NCBI RefSeq assembly: GCF_001673405.1
Contig: NZ_LZLV01000002.1
Coordinates: forward strand, 1-47,458
Length of the DNA: 47,458 bases
Reading direction: 5' to 3'
Source of the DNA: Mycobacterium sp. 1245111.1
GTDB lineage: Bacteria; Actinomycetota; Actinomycetes; Mycobacteriales; Mycobacteriaceae
Positions 37,829 to 46,367 of this stretch are shown piece by piece. Made by a program: the position numbers and the translations under genes. Under the pieces are notes generated by a model, which saw only the letters and a list, made by a program, of their open reading frames with translations, was not told the DNA's origin and searched no databases. The number at the start of each line of letters is the position of its first letter. The first letter of the stretch is position 1.

Positions 37829-38523
37829 CCGCGCCAGCCAACCAGCCCCCGCGCGCCGCGCGAGCGGCCAACCGCGAGAACCTTCGGGAGCGGCTACTCG
37901 ACAGTGCCGAAGAACTCTTCGCCGACCGTGGCTACTTCGGCGTCAGCGTCCGCGACATCACCGACCACGCCAGCACCCGGCTCGCCGCAGTCAGCGAGCA
38001 ATTCGGCGGCAAGGAAGGCCTCTTCCGCGCGGCCCTGCAACGCCGCATCCGACCGCTCAACGACGACCGACGAACCCGGCTCGAGGGACTACCCGTCCGC
38101 GGCACCCGGGCCCGGCGTCTGCGCGCGATCATCGACGCATTCACCGAACCGATGCGCCAACGAGCCGGTAACCCCGGATGGGACAACTACTTTCGCTTCA
38201 TCGCCCAACTCGCCAACTCCGGACACCCGATCGGACGCTTCATCGCCGACGACTACAACGTCATGGCCGCCGACTTCATCAGCCACCTACAAGCGCTGTT
38301 CCCCGCCGCCACCGACGCAGCCGTCCACGACGCCTACCTGCACCTAGTCGCAGCCACTCTGCACACCTACTCCAACAACCTGCGCCTGGACAGCCTCACC
38401 GAAGGCCGCATGCACACTGACGACATCGAAGAACGCCACCATGCACTCGTGCGCTTCGTCGAAGGTGGGATCATCGCCCTGGCGACAGAATCAGCGCCCA
38501 GACGGCCACCTACCGAGTTTTAG
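37825..38523 (+). CDS. TetR-family transcriptional regulator
   Basis: A 232-residue TetR regulator. The N-terminal HTH spans about 20-72 (RERLLDSAEELFADRGYFGV, SVRDITDHASTRLAAVSEQF, GGKEGLFRAAL). The ligand-binding C-terminal domain includes NYFRFIAQLANSGHPIGRFI and HLVAATLHTYSNNLRLDSL, similar to the CecR/YbiH-type C-terminal domain. GTG 37825 overlaps the FAH-fold stop codon, so the two are translationally coupled and share the promoter at 36850-36878. Likely role: self-repression and repression of both hydrolases through the paired palindromes at 36837-36892. It ends in a 4-base convergent overlap with plsC. Confidence 0.88.
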   Translation: MTAPANQPPRAARAANRENLRERLLDSAEELFADRGYFGVSVRDITDHASTRLAAVSEQFGGKEGLFRAALQRRIRPLNDDRRTRLEGLPVRGTRARRLRAIIDAFTEPMRQRAGNPGWDNYFRFIAQLANSGHPIGRFIADDYNVMAADFISHLQALFPAATDAAVHDAYLHLVAATLHTYSNNLRLDSLTEGRMHTDDIEERHHALVRFVEGGIIALATESAPRRPPTEF

Positions 38524-39251
38524 CCGGCCGCCGTCTCAGGAATCCGAGACGGCGATGCTTTTCCCGGTGACTCCGAACCGTCGCCGTTCTTCAGCGTCGC
38601 GGCGTAGATGTCGACGTACTCCTGCTCCGACAGTCCCATCAGTTCGTAGATCACCTCGTCGATGACCGCGCGTTCGATGAAGCGGTTGCCCGCCAGCCCA
38701 TCGAACCGGGAGAAGTCCATCGGCTTGCCGAAGCGAACGGTGACCTTGCCGAACCGGAGCATCGAGGTTCCGGGTGGGTTCACTTTGTTGGTGCCGATCA
38801 TCGCGACCGGGATCACCGGGACGCCGGTCTCCAGCGCCAGTCGCGCGAGCCCGGTCTTGCCCTTGTAAAGCCGGCCGTCAGGCGATCGCGTCCCTTCGGG
38901 GTACATCCCGAGCAGCTTGCCCTCGTCCAGCACCCGCTTGGCGGTGTCCAGCGCGGCCTGCGCCGCGTCGGCGCTGCTGCGGTCGATCGGCACCTGGCCG
39001 ACGGCCGTGAAGAACCACCGGCTCCACCAGCCCTTGAATCCGGTTCCGGTGAAGTATTCCGACTTCGCCAGGAACGTGATCCGGCGACGTACGACCAGCG
39101 GCAGGTAGAAGCTGTCCATCACCGCGAGGTGGTTGCTGGCCAGGATCGCCGGGCCGGAGTGCGGAACATGTTCCAGTCCTTCGACTTTCGGGCGGCCAAG
39201 CAGGGCGAGCAGCGGGCCCAGAAGGATGTACTTGAAAATCCAGTACGCCAT
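38520..39251 (-). CDS. 1-acyl-sn-glycerol-3-phosphate acyltransferase (PlsC family, Rv2182c-like)
   Basis: A 243-residue PlsC-type acyltransferase that acylates lysophosphatidic acid at the membrane in phospholipid synthesis. The N-terminal hydrophobic helix is WIFKYILLGPLLALLG. Catalytic motif I, HxxxxD, is NHLAVMD (H41, D46). The acyl-phosphate-binding EGTRS motif is in LGMYPEGTRSPDG. Motif IV-like VPVIPVAMIGTNKV follows. ATG 39251 has AAGGAGG 5 bases upstream. TACTCT near plus 39292-39297 is a possible -10. The 3' end overlaps tetR by 4 bases, so the accessory cassette meets the conserved block exactly here. Confidence 0.92.
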   Translation of the reverse strand: MAYWIFKYILLGPLLALLGRPKVEGLEHVPHSGPAILASNHLAVMDSFYLPLVVRRRITFLAKSEYFTGTGFKGWWSRWFFTAVGQVPIDRSSADAAQAALDTAKRVLDEGKLLGMYPEGTRSPDGRLYKGKTGLARLALETGVPVIPVAMIGTNKVNPPGTSMLRFGKVTVRFGKPMDFSRFDGLAGNRFIERAVIDEVIYELMGLSEQEYVDIYAATLKNGDGSESPGKASPSRIPETAAG

Positions 39252-39386
39252 CAGGCCTCCTTCTCAGCCGCGCCAGCAGTGTTCAGCGCCAAGAGTACCG
39301 ACCCAGTGTGTGTGCGACCACATGACATCTGCGACTTGTTGACACGGCAACGTTTATCCGGCCGATGTGCTAGGCGGCCGTCGCCG

Positions 39387-39761
39387 CTATTCCTCGACGG
39401 TTACGGTGATCGGCTGGTAGCGACTCGTCGGTGCGGGTTTGTCCGCGGCGTTTGCCGTGCCGCTGCCGTCGGGTGGACCATCCGGCGGTGGCGGGGCGGG
39501 CCGGTCGACTTGATCGACGATCGCGCGGATCACGCCCAGCAGCGCGACGCTGTGTTCGGCGATCACGGTCAGCAGCGGATGCTCGTCGCCGGTGACGACG
39601 GCGGCCAGTGCGCATACCGGGCACCAGACCTGCTGACAGGTTCCGGTGCCGGCACCGTCGCCGACGGCGCGCGCTGCGGCCAGGCGGACCGCGGGGTCGA
39701 TCTGCTCGAGAATCTTCTGGGCGAGCCTGCGCAACTCCGGACCGATGTCGGGGTGGGTCAT
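39387..39761 (-). CDS. Conserved Cys-motif protein (Rv2183c-like)
   Basis: A 124-residue protein. The N-terminal helix region (HPDIGPELRRLAQKILEQID) is followed by a CQQVWCPVCAL cluster at about 45-55, a possible metal or Fe-S site. A second helix (EHPLLTVIAEHSVALLGVIR) precedes a Pro-rich tail ending QPITVTVEE. ATG 39761 overlaps the stop of the ArsA-like ATPase gene (ATGA), showing coupling. Position matches Rv2183c. Function unknown; cotranscription with an ArsA/Get3-like ATPase suggests a shared process. Confidence 0.82.
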   Translation of the reverse strand: MTHPDIGPELRRLAQKILEQIDPAVRLAAARAVGDGAGTGTCQQVWCPVCALAAVVTGDEHPLLTVIAEHSVALLGVIRAIVDQVDRPAPPPPDGPPDGSGTANAADKPAPTSRYQPITVTVEE

Positions 39762-41017
39762 CTGGGCCACACCTCCGGATCGGGTTGGAAACGTACAGTC
39801 AATTCGCTGCCGCGAAGATGCGCGTCCATCACAGTGCATCGACGCAGAACGGACGCCAGTCGGACTCTTCGCCGCATGCCGCCGGCGCCGACGATCAGGT
39901 CGTCGCCGACGCGGCCCAGAGTAAGCGCGCCGGATTCAATCTGCGGCAACTCTAGCCGCATTCGGTAGACCGACTCGAGTCCGGATCCTGATTCCAGATC
40001 CACCACCGGACGCAGCGGCCCCGGCGGCGCGGACCCGTCCCGCCGGCGGGCGCTGTCCAGCAATTCGGCTAACGCTTTGGGACCGATCGGCTCACCCGCC
40101 AGATGCGGTGTGAGAACCAGCGCCACGTCGCCGATGGCGGCGTCGAGTTCGGCGAGCACCGTCCGCTGCTCGTCGATCCGCTCCGAGTACCAGTCGAAGG
40201 CCGGGTGCGCGGGCAGGTTGCTGTATTCGTACGAATCGTCTTGCATCAGAATCTGGTTGACGATTAGTTCCTCTACGCGCACGCCCATCAACGCCAGCGA
40301 GCCCAGCGTCCGGATCGCTTCGGCCGCCACCACCCGCTCCGCAGTGAGCACCAAATGCGCGCCCACGAGCGTGCCGTCGGCGAGCAGCGCGCTGAGATTC
40401 TCCACGCTGGCACTGATCCGTTCCAGCAGCTCCACCACCGCGGCGGACCGCACGTCGTCGGCGCCGGTGGAAAGCCTGCGGTGACGCGGCCATGCGCGCT
40501 CGACGTACAGCGCGAATGTTGCCGGCAGGGTCAGCATCCGCAAGGCGTCCGCGGTCGACGCGCAATCCACCACCAGGTGATCCCATTGTCCGCACCGCGC
40601 CAGCTCCCCGACCTCGTGCAAGCCGAGCACTTCCTGGACTCCGGGCAACGCCGAAAGTTCCTCCGGCGCAATATCTCCCAGCTCAGATTGGGGGAATCGG
40701 CGGTCCAGCGTCTCGACCACCGTGCGCCAGCGCGCCTCAAGCAGCGCCAACGTGTCCATCGCCAGCGCGTCGAGCGAACCGGTTTCAAGATCGGCCATCA
40801 CCCGGACGGCATCGCGGTGGCCGGTCGGCAAGACCGGGACGCCCAGCACGTCACCCAACGAGTGCGCCTGGTCGGTGGACACCAGCAGCACGCGCTGACC
40901 CGCGCGCGCTTCATGCACGGCCGTCGCGGCCGCCAATGTGGACTTCCCTACCCCGCCCTTGCCAACGAAAAGACTGATTCGACTAGAGGAGGGTGGGACT
41001 GATTCACCCAGACTCAC
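39758..41017 (-). CDS. ArsA/Get3-like ATPase (Rv2184c-like)
   Basis: A 419-residue P-loop ATPase of the ArsA/MinD (SIMIBI) class. The deviant Walker A is LFVGKGGVGKSTLAAATAV (about 17-35), with the signature lysine two residues after the first Gly. The A-prime-type motif LVSTDQAHSLGDVLG is typical of ArsA/Get3. Switch-like DHLVVDCASTADALRML and VELIVNQIL-type nucleotide-specificity residues follow. The arsenite-binding cysteines of true ArsA are not evident. No arsB is nearby, so arsenite export is unlikely; a chaperone-like role is possible. GTG 41017 overlaps the SRPBCC gene stop (GTGA), and its stop overlaps the Cys-motif gene, forming a three-gene operon. Confidence 0.88.
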   Translation of the reverse strand: MSLGESVPPSSSRISLFVGKGGVGKSTLAAATAVHEARAGQRVLLVSTDQAHSLGDVLGVPVLPTGHRDAVRVMADLETGSLDALAMDTLALLEARWRTVVETLDRRFPQSELGDIAPEELSALPGVQEVLGLHEVGELARCGQWDHLVVDCASTADALRMLTLPATFALYVERAWPRHRRLSTGADDVRSAAVVELLERISASVENLSALLADGTLVGAHLVLTAERVVAAEAIRTLGSLALMGVRVEELIVNQILMQDDSYEYSNLPAHPAFDWYSERIDEQRTVLAELDAAIGDVALVLTPHLAGEPIGPKALAELLDSARRRDGSAPPGPLRPVVDLESGSGLESVYRMRLELPQIESGALTLGRVGDDLIVGAGGMRRRVRLASVLRRCTVMDAHLRGSELTVRFQPDPEVWPR

Positions 41018-41451
41018 TCAGCCTCGACTCGTTTCTTCAGGTCCTTCAACGCGGTATCGGTCAGCCTGCGCTCTGCTTTTCGCTTGAGCAACCCGATCAT
41101 CGGCATCGCGAGATCGACGGTCAGCTCGTAAGTCACCTCGGTTCCAGATCCCTTGGGCGCCAAGCGATATACACCGTCCAGCGATTTGAGCAGCGAACTG
41201 GAAACCAGCGACCAGCTCACCGACTTACGGTCTTTGGACCACTTGTAGGAGAACACCAAGGTGTCCTTGAGCACGGCGGCGTCCATCACAAAGCGCGCCA
41301 CCTTGGGCTTGCCGGCGGAGTCGGATTCGAGGACCTCGGCTTCTTTGTACTCCGAGACCCAGTCGGGGTACGAGCCGATGTCGGCGATCACGTCCATCAC
41401 CGTGCCCGGGTCCGCGTCGATGTAGATCGTCTGGGCCGTCTTCTCCGCCAC
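41014..41451 (-). CDS. SRPBCC-family protein (TB16.3/Rv2185c-like)
   Basis: A 145-residue START/SRPBCC-fold protein of the polyketide cyclase type, which forms a hydrophobic cavity for a lipid or other ligand. It begins MAEKTAQTIYIDADPGTVMD, the usual START first strand. Continuing: DIGSYPDWVSEYKEAEVLES and TEVTYELTVDLAMPMIGLLK, with a basic C-terminal helix. The M. tuberculosis orthologue, TB16.3, is an abundant cytosolic protein. The stop overlaps the ArsA-like ATPase start (GTGA), so it leads that operon. Ligand unknown. Confidence 0.88.
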   Translation of the reverse strand: MAEKTAQTIYIDADPGTVMDVIADIGSYPDWVSEYKEAEVLESDSAGKPKVARFVMDAAVLKDTLVFSYKWSKDRKSVSWSLVSSSLLKSLDGVYRLAPKGSGTEVTYELTVDLAMPMIGLLKRKAERRLTDTALKDLKKRVEAE

Positions 41452-41564
41452 CTGGTTGCTTCCTTCTCCGCGCTACGCGGCTCGGGCCGCCGTGCCCGCC
41501 GCTATGCCTGCGTCACTGGGCTCGAACGTCTGCCCACGGCAGAAACGGTACTCCCCGACCGAGC

Positions 41565-41978
41565 TCAGGCCTGGTCAAGCACCGGAGAAACCCCGACCGG
41601 GCGGGAACTCTCCAGCGTCGTCTTCACTTCGAACGCCATCTTCTTGCCCGCGACGCGACGCCGGTGCGTCATCTTCGCGAGGTTGAGCTTGGCCAGTTGC
41701 GGTGCCTGCACGCCGGTGGGCTCGGCGTGCAGAAAATAATGCAGCAGTGCGCCGCCCAGCATCGGCTCGAGCCAGATTTCCATCGTGCCGGTCAGCGGGC
41801 CGGCCACCGCCCACCGAACGCCCTGCGGCCCTCGATCTTCGGTCACCTCCAGGCGCAGGTCGGGCCACCACTTCCGCCAGTTGGACGGATCGCCGACCAC
41901 AGCTCCGATGCGCGCCGGGTCCGCGGCGACGTACGTCTCGTCGGCAATCTGAACGCTGTGCACGGCCAATAGCTTCAC
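41565..41978 (-). CDS. Second SRPBCC-like protein (Rv2186c-like)
   Basis: A 137-residue protein with the same START/SRPBCC pattern as its downstream neighbour: QIADETYVAADPARIGAVVG, DPSNWRKWWPDLRLEVTEDR, VRWAVAGPLTGTMEIWLEPM and LLHYFLHAEPTG, then a basic region KMTHRRRVAGKKMAFEVKTT. Position matches Rv2186c. GTG 41978 is the first start; GTG 41963 is an alternative that starts nearer the conserved domain. It lies 113 bases before the TB16.3-like gene on the same strand and may be cotranscribed. Ligand and function are unknown. Confidence 0.82.
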   Translation of the reverse strand: MKLLAVHSVQIADETYVAADPARIGAVVGDPSNWRKWWPDLRLEVTEDRGPQGVRWAVAGPLTGTMEIWLEPMLGGALLHYFLHAEPTGVQAPQLAKLNLAKMTHRRRVAGKKMAFEVKTTLESSRPVGVSPVLDQA

Positions 41979-42088
41979 ATACCGCCGCGCCGACCGGGAA
42001 CCGCCTGCTCACCAACGGCCCGTCCGGCGCACGTCGTCATCGGACTACACTTTCGATCGCCTGAAATCGTTGAAGCGAGGTCTGAAGA

Positions 42089-43891
42089 GTGCGCGAATTA
42101 TCTGTTCCCGCCGGGTTCACGGTCGGTGAGCACGACAACATCGTGGCCACGGTGTTCGAGCACGAGCGCGACGATCCCGACGCGGTGATCTTCAACCGTC
42201 TGGTCGACGGGAACTGGGTGGACGTGACCTGCGCCCAGGCGGCAGCCCAAATCCGTTCGACCGCACTGGGTTTGATCGCTGAAGGGGTGAATGCGGGCGA
42301 CCGGGTGGCCATCTTCTCCGCCACCCGCTATGAGTGGGCGATCCTCGACCAGGCCATCCTCGCGGTCGGCGCGGTCACCGTCCCGATCTACGAGACCTCC
42401 TCAGCCGAACAGGTGCGCTGGGTGCTGAGCGACTCAGGCGCGGTGCTCGCATTCGCCGAGACCGATGCCCACGCGAAGATCGTCACCGAGCTCTCGGGCG
42501 AGCTGCCAGGACTGCGGCGGGTGCTGGTCATCGACGGTTCGGCTCCCAAGGCGCTCGACCACCTCCAGGAGGCGGGTGCGTCGGTGGAGCCGGCCGAACT
42601 CACCGCTCGCCTGGAGGCGCTGCGCAGCGGCGACCCGGCGACGTTGATCTACACCTCGGGCACCACCGGTCGCCCCAAGGGCTGTCAGCTCACGCACGCG
42701 AATCTGGTCTACGAGACCCGCGGGACCAAGGAAGTGCTGCCGACCCTGCTCAAGAAAGGTGAGCGGCTGCTGATCTTTCTGCCGCTGGCGCACGTCTTGG
42801 CCCGCGCGCTGACGTTGTGTGCGTTCCACAACAAGGTCGTCGTCGGATTCACCAGCGATATCAAGAATCTGGTGCCGATGTTCGGGGTGTTCAAGCCGAC
42901 CGTCGTGGTGTCGGTTCCGCGGGTGTTCGAGAAGGTGTACAACACCGCGGCGCAGAACGCCGCCAACGACGGCAGGGGGCGCATCTTCGAGATGGCCGCG
43001 CAGACGGCCGTCGACTGGAGTGAAGCCTGCGATCGCGGCGGCCCCGGCCTGCTGCTGCGCGCCAAGCACGCGCTGTTCGACAAGCTGGTGTACCACAAGC
43101 TGCGCGCCGCGCTGGGCGGTAACTGTCATGCGTCGGTGTCTGGTGGCGCACCGCTGGGCGCGCGGCTGGGCCACTTCTACCGCGGCGTCGGCTTGACCGT
43201 CTACGAAGGCTACGGGCTGACCGAGACCAGCGCGGCGATCACCGTCAACCAGGTCAACGCCTTGAAGATCGGCACGGTCGGAAAGTTGGTGCCCGGCAAC
43301 AGCATGCGGATTGCCGACGACGGCGAGTTGCTGCTGCGCGGCGGTGTGGTGTTCCACGGCTACTGGCACAACGACCAGGCCACCGACGAGTCGTTCGAAG
43401 ACGGCTGGTTCAAGACCGGTGACTTGGGCGCGGTCGACGACGACGGGTTCTTGACGATCACCGGCCGCAAGAAGGAGATTATCGTCACCGCCGGCGGAAA
43501 GAACGTTGCCCCAGCGGTTTTGGAAGACCAGTTGCGCTCGCATCCGCTGATCAGCCAGGCGATGGTGGTCGGCGACGCCAAGCCGTTCATCGGCGCGCTG
43601 ATCACCATCGACCCCGAAGCGATCGAGGGATGGAAGCAGCGCAACGGTAAGCCCGCCGGCGCGTCGGTGGCCGATCTGGCCGACGATCCCGACCTGCTCG
43701 CCGAGGTGGACACGGCCGTCAAACAGGCCAATCTTTCTGTGTCGCATGCGGAGTCGATCCGCAAGTTCCGCATTCTGCCGGTCGACTTCACCGAGGACAG
43801 CGGCGAGCTGACCCCGACGATGAAGGTCAAGCGCAAGGTGGTCGCCGAGAAGTTCGCCAACGACATCGAGGCGATCTACAGCAAGGACTAG
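42089..43891 (+). CDS. fadD15: Long-chain fatty-acid--CoA ligase FadD15
   Basis: FadD15 activates long-chain fatty acids to acyl-CoA via an acyl-adenylate. The 600-residue ANL enzyme has the P-loop motif [18 protein letters not shown] (186-203), the linker-region motif [36 protein letters not shown] with the ribose-binding Asp, and the C-terminal [18 protein letters not shown] hinge with its Lys-rich catalytic turn. Length equals that of M. tuberculosis FadD15 as I recall it. GTG 42089 starts it. TACACT (42046-42051) fits a -10. It is divergent from Rv2186c and convergent on the YbdK-like gene. Confidence 0.95.
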   Translation: MRELSVPAGFTVGEHDNIVATVFEHERDDPDAVIFNRLVDGNWVDVTCAQAAAQIRSTALGLIAEGVNAGDRVAIFSATRYEWAILDQAILAVGAVTVPIYETSSAEQVRWVLSDSGAVLAFAETDAHAKIVTELSGELPGLRRVLVIDGSAPKALDHLQEAGASVEPAELTARLEALRSGDPATLIYTSGTTGRPKGCQLTHANLVYETRGTKEVLPTLLKKGERLLIFLPLAHVLARALTLCAFHNKVVVGFTSDIKNLVPMFGVFKPTVVVSVPRVFEKVYNTAAQNAANDGRGRIFEMAAQTAVDWSEACDRGGPGLLLRAKHALFDKLVYHKLRAALGGNCHASVSGGAPLGARLGHFYRGVGLTVYEGYGLTETSAAITVNQVNALKIGTVGKLVPGNSMRIADDGELLLRGGVVFHGYWHNDQATDESFEDGWFKTGDLGAVDDDGFLTITGRKKEIIVTAGGKNVAPAVLEDQLRSHPLISQAMVVGDAKPFIGALITIDPEAIEGWKQRNGKPAGASVADLADDPDLLAEVDTAVKQANLSVSHAESIRKFRILPVDFTEDSGELTPTMKVKRKVVAEKFANDIEAIYSKD

Positions 43892-43894
43892 TTG

Positions 43895-43915
43895 ATCGGC
43901 CTACGCATCGCCGAT
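43895..43915. terminator. Weak hairpin between fadD15 and the YbdK-like gene
   Basis: ATCGGC (43895-43900) and GCCGAT (43910-43915) form a 6-bp stem with a 9-base loop in the 26-base convergent gap. There is no T-run. It could act weakly in both directions. Confidence 0.3.
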
Positions 43916-43917
43916 GG

Positions 43918-45012
43918 TCAGCTCAGCGTGGCCACTGCCGCTTCGGCGATGACGTCCATCACCTCGTGGCGTTTCTGCCATGCGCGGAGCTGCCGCATCG
44001 CCCCATTCCCGTGTGCGACGATGCGGTCGAGTTCGCCCGTGACGCGGTCGAATTCACCGAGCGTCTCCAGGGCCGGCCGCATCCGTCGTACCAGGGTATC
44101 CAGCTGCACACGTGCCGGCACCAGTCCGCCGCCGTGGGTCAAATCGATTGCGCTGCCTGATAGTCCGTCGTGGGCGGCCTTCCAGTACGCAGCGCGCAAG
44201 GCACCCGCCGGAAGGCGTCCGATGTCATCGCCCCGCACAGGCTCCTCGAGTGCTGTCATCACGGCCGCTCGGACCAGAGTGGCCAATAGCACCGTTTCGG
44301 CGACCGTTGCCGGTACATCGGCCACCCTGACCTCGACCGTCGAGAAGTTCGCCGATGGACGCACATCCCAATAGATCATCTTCTGGTCCAGGATTACATC
44401 GGCGTCAACCAACATGGCGACCGAACGGTCGTACTCTTCGACAGAAGCGAAGAACGGTGGCGCACCCGCAACCGGCCACCGTCTCCACAAGACGCTGCGC
44501 CAGCTCGCGTAGCCGCTGTCGGCATTACGGTACAGCGCCGAATTAGCCGACAACGCAAGCAAAGACGGTAGCCAGGGCCGCAGCCAATTGCTGACCCGGA
44601 TGGCAGCCGCGCGGTCGGACACGTGCACGTGCACATGACATCCGCATATCCCCGGCTCGTGCGCGATCATCCCAAACTCCATCCCGATCCGCCGATACCG
44701 CTCGGTGCCGCTGACCGGGAACTCGTGCGGCACCGCCGGCGGGAGCCCCAGCGCCACAAGCTGGACGCCGGCGGCCCGAGCCGCCTCGGCCGCGATACGC
44801 CGCAGCCGGGTGAGGTTTTCGCCAAGTTCGGCGCTGGTGGTGGCCACGCTGGAAGTAGTTTCGACCTGACAAGCGCTCAATTCCAGCTGCAGTGCCAGGC
44901 CGCGGTGCTCGGCCTCGGCGGCCACCGCAGCGTTACGCGGGGTCGGCTCACCGGTCCGTGGGTCAACCAGGAGGAACTCTTCCTCCACCCCAACAGTGGG
45001 GAGTTCGCCCAT
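43918..45012 (-). CDS. YbdK-type carboxylate-amine ligase (GCS2 family)
   Basis: A 364-residue member of glutamate-cysteine ligase family 2 (YbdK/EgtA-like fold), which forms an ATP-dependent gamma-glutamyl or other carboxylate-amine bond. Seen: VGVEEEFLLVDPRTGEPTP at the N-terminus with the Glu cluster for metal-ATP, LSACQVETTSSV, GICGCHVHVHVSD with the conserved His residues, NSALYRNADSGYASWRSVLW, and DVRPSANFSTVEVRVADVPA. It is of the shorter YbdK type rather than the ~430-residue EgtA of ergothioneine synthesis. ATG 45012 has GGGAGG 4 bases upstream. In M. tuberculosis fadD15 and pimB' are neighbours as I recall, so this gene is extra here. The physiological substrate is unknown. Confidence 0.86.
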   Translation of the reverse strand: MGELPTVGVEEEFLLVDPRTGEPTPRNAAVAAEAEHRGLALQLELSACQVETTSSVATTSAELGENLTRLRRIAAEAARAAGVQLVALGLPPAVPHEFPVSGTERYRRIGMEFGMIAHEPGICGCHVHVHVSDRAAAIRVSNWLRPWLPSLLALSANSALYRNADSGYASWRSVLWRRWPVAGAPPFFASVEEYDRSVAMLVDADVILDQKMIYWDVRPSANFSTVEVRVADVPATVAETVLLATLVRAAVMTALEEPVRGDDIGRLPAGALRAAYWKAAHDGLSGSAIDLTHGGGLVPARVQLDTLVRRMRPALETLGEFDRVTGELDRIVAHGNGAMRQLRAWQKRHEVMDVIAEAAVATLS

Positions 45013-45209
45013 TCAGCCTCCCGGCATCCAGCTCGCACCCTCATTATCGCCGTTTGCTACGCAGAGCCGAGTCAAATCGCGATCGGAGGTGGGATCCGCC
45101 GTGAGAACCCACCGCGCAGCTCGTCCAAAATTATTCTCGCGCAACGCTCTTCGGGACCAATTTGTGTCTGCCACGTCTATCCGGGCGATAGCCTCGTCAC
45201 GACGGATCA
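45013..45209. other. Intergenic gap between the YbdK-like gene and pimB'
   Basis: 197 bases with locally higher AT (about 45125-45165). It must hold the promoter of the YbdK-like gene on the minus strand; AATAATTTTG near 45130-45140 is a -10-like stretch without a well-spaced -35. No ORF or hairpin of note was seen. Confidence 0.35.
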
Positions 45210-46346
45210 TTAGCCGCGGATCAGATCCGACAGGCGCTTGGCCAGATCGTCGGATCGCCACTGCGCGGTGACCCATTCGCGGCCGGCGGCGCCCATCTCG
45301 GCGGCACGGTCGGGGTCGGCCAGTAGCTGGCTGACCGCGTCGGCGATCTGCCGCACCGAGGTGCCGTCGACCACCATCCCAGTCTTGTTGTGCTGCACCG
45401 TTTCCGGCGCACCGCCGGAGGACCCTGCGACGACCGGTACGCCGGTGGCCGACGCCTCGAGGAAGACGATGCCGAGCCCTTCGACGTCGAGTCCCGCGCC
45501 CCGAGTGCGACACGGCATGGCGAACACGTCGGCCATCGCGTGGTAGGCCGGCAGTTCGGCGAACGGCACGCCGCCGGTGAACGTGACGTGATCGGTGACG
45601 CCGGATCTCTCAGCCAGCCTGCGCAACGTGTCCAGATACGGCCCGCCGCCGACGATGACCAGAGCGGCGCCGCCCACCCGTTGCCTGATCGCGGGCAGCG
45701 CGCGGATCAACATGTCTTGTCCTTTGCGCGGTACCAGCCGCGACAGGCACACCACCGTGGGCCGCTCACCCAGGCCGTAGCGGGTACGCATCTCGTCGCG
45801 GCTGGCCGGGTCGGGCCGGAATCGCTCGGTGTCGACACCAGGTGGCAGGTGTTCCAGCGCGGCTCGCGATCCGAACGCCGAGGCGAAGCGCCCTCGCGTG
45901 TAACGGCTGACGTAGGTGACGACGTCGCAGTCGTTCCCGATACGGCGCAGCACCGAGCGGGCCCCCGGCAGCATCGACCAGCCCACCTCGTGGCCGTGCG
46001 TGCTCGCCAGCACGCGACGCGCGCCGGCCTGCCGCGCGCGCCCGGCCAACAGCGCCAACGGCGCGGCGGCCCCGAACCAGACGGTGTCGATGTCGTGCTC
46101 GGCGATCAGCCGTCGCATGCGGCCGTCGACGGTGGGTACCGGCAACATCAGCGTCCCGGGATGGCGAACGACGCGGTAGCCGGCGGTGTGGGCGTCGAAG
46201 ACGTCGGCGTCCTTCCACTGCGGCGCGTACACGGTCAAGGTGTGCTCACCCGCGGCGGCCAGCCTGGTCACCAGGTCGACCAGATACGACTGGATCCCGC
46301 CGCGCCGAGGCGGAAAGTCGTTGGTTACCAGCAGGACCCGGGACAC
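45210..46346 (-). CDS. pimB': GDP-mannose-dependent PIM mannosyltransferase PimB'
   Basis: PimB' (Rv2188c) adds the second mannose from GDP-mannose to phosphatidylinositol monomannoside on the cytoplasmic face. The 378-residue GT4 (GT-B) enzyme has the N-terminal loop TNDFPPRRGGIQSYLVDLV (8-26), the phosphate-binding region VCLSRLVPRKGQDMLIRALP and the GT4 EX7E motif in EGLGIVFLEASATGVPVVAG. The central GHEVGWSMLPGARSVLRRIG is typical of the PimB/MgtA group. GTG 46346 begins MSRVLLVTNDFPP. It follows the metalloprotease gene by 21 bases on the same strand, perhaps as one transcript. Confidence 0.92.
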   Translation of the reverse strand: MSRVLLVTNDFPPRRGGIQSYLVDLVTRLAAAGEHTLTVYAPQWKDADVFDAHTAGYRVVRHPGTLMLPVPTVDGRMRRLIAEHDIDTVWFGAAAPLALLAGRARQAGARRVLASTHGHEVGWSMLPGARSVLRRIGNDCDVVTYVSRYTRGRFASAFGSRAALEHLPPGVDTERFRPDPASRDEMRTRYGLGERPTVVCLSRLVPRKGQDMLIRALPAIRQRVGGAALVIVGGGPYLDTLRRLAERSGVTDHVTFTGGVPFAELPAYHAMADVFAMPCRTRGAGLDVEGLGIVFLEASATGVPVVAGSSGGAPETVQHNKTGMVVDGTSVRQIADAVSQLLADPDRAAEMGAAGREWVTAQWRSDDLAKRLSDLIRG

Positions 46347-46367
46347 CTAGGAAGGCTAGCGTGACGC

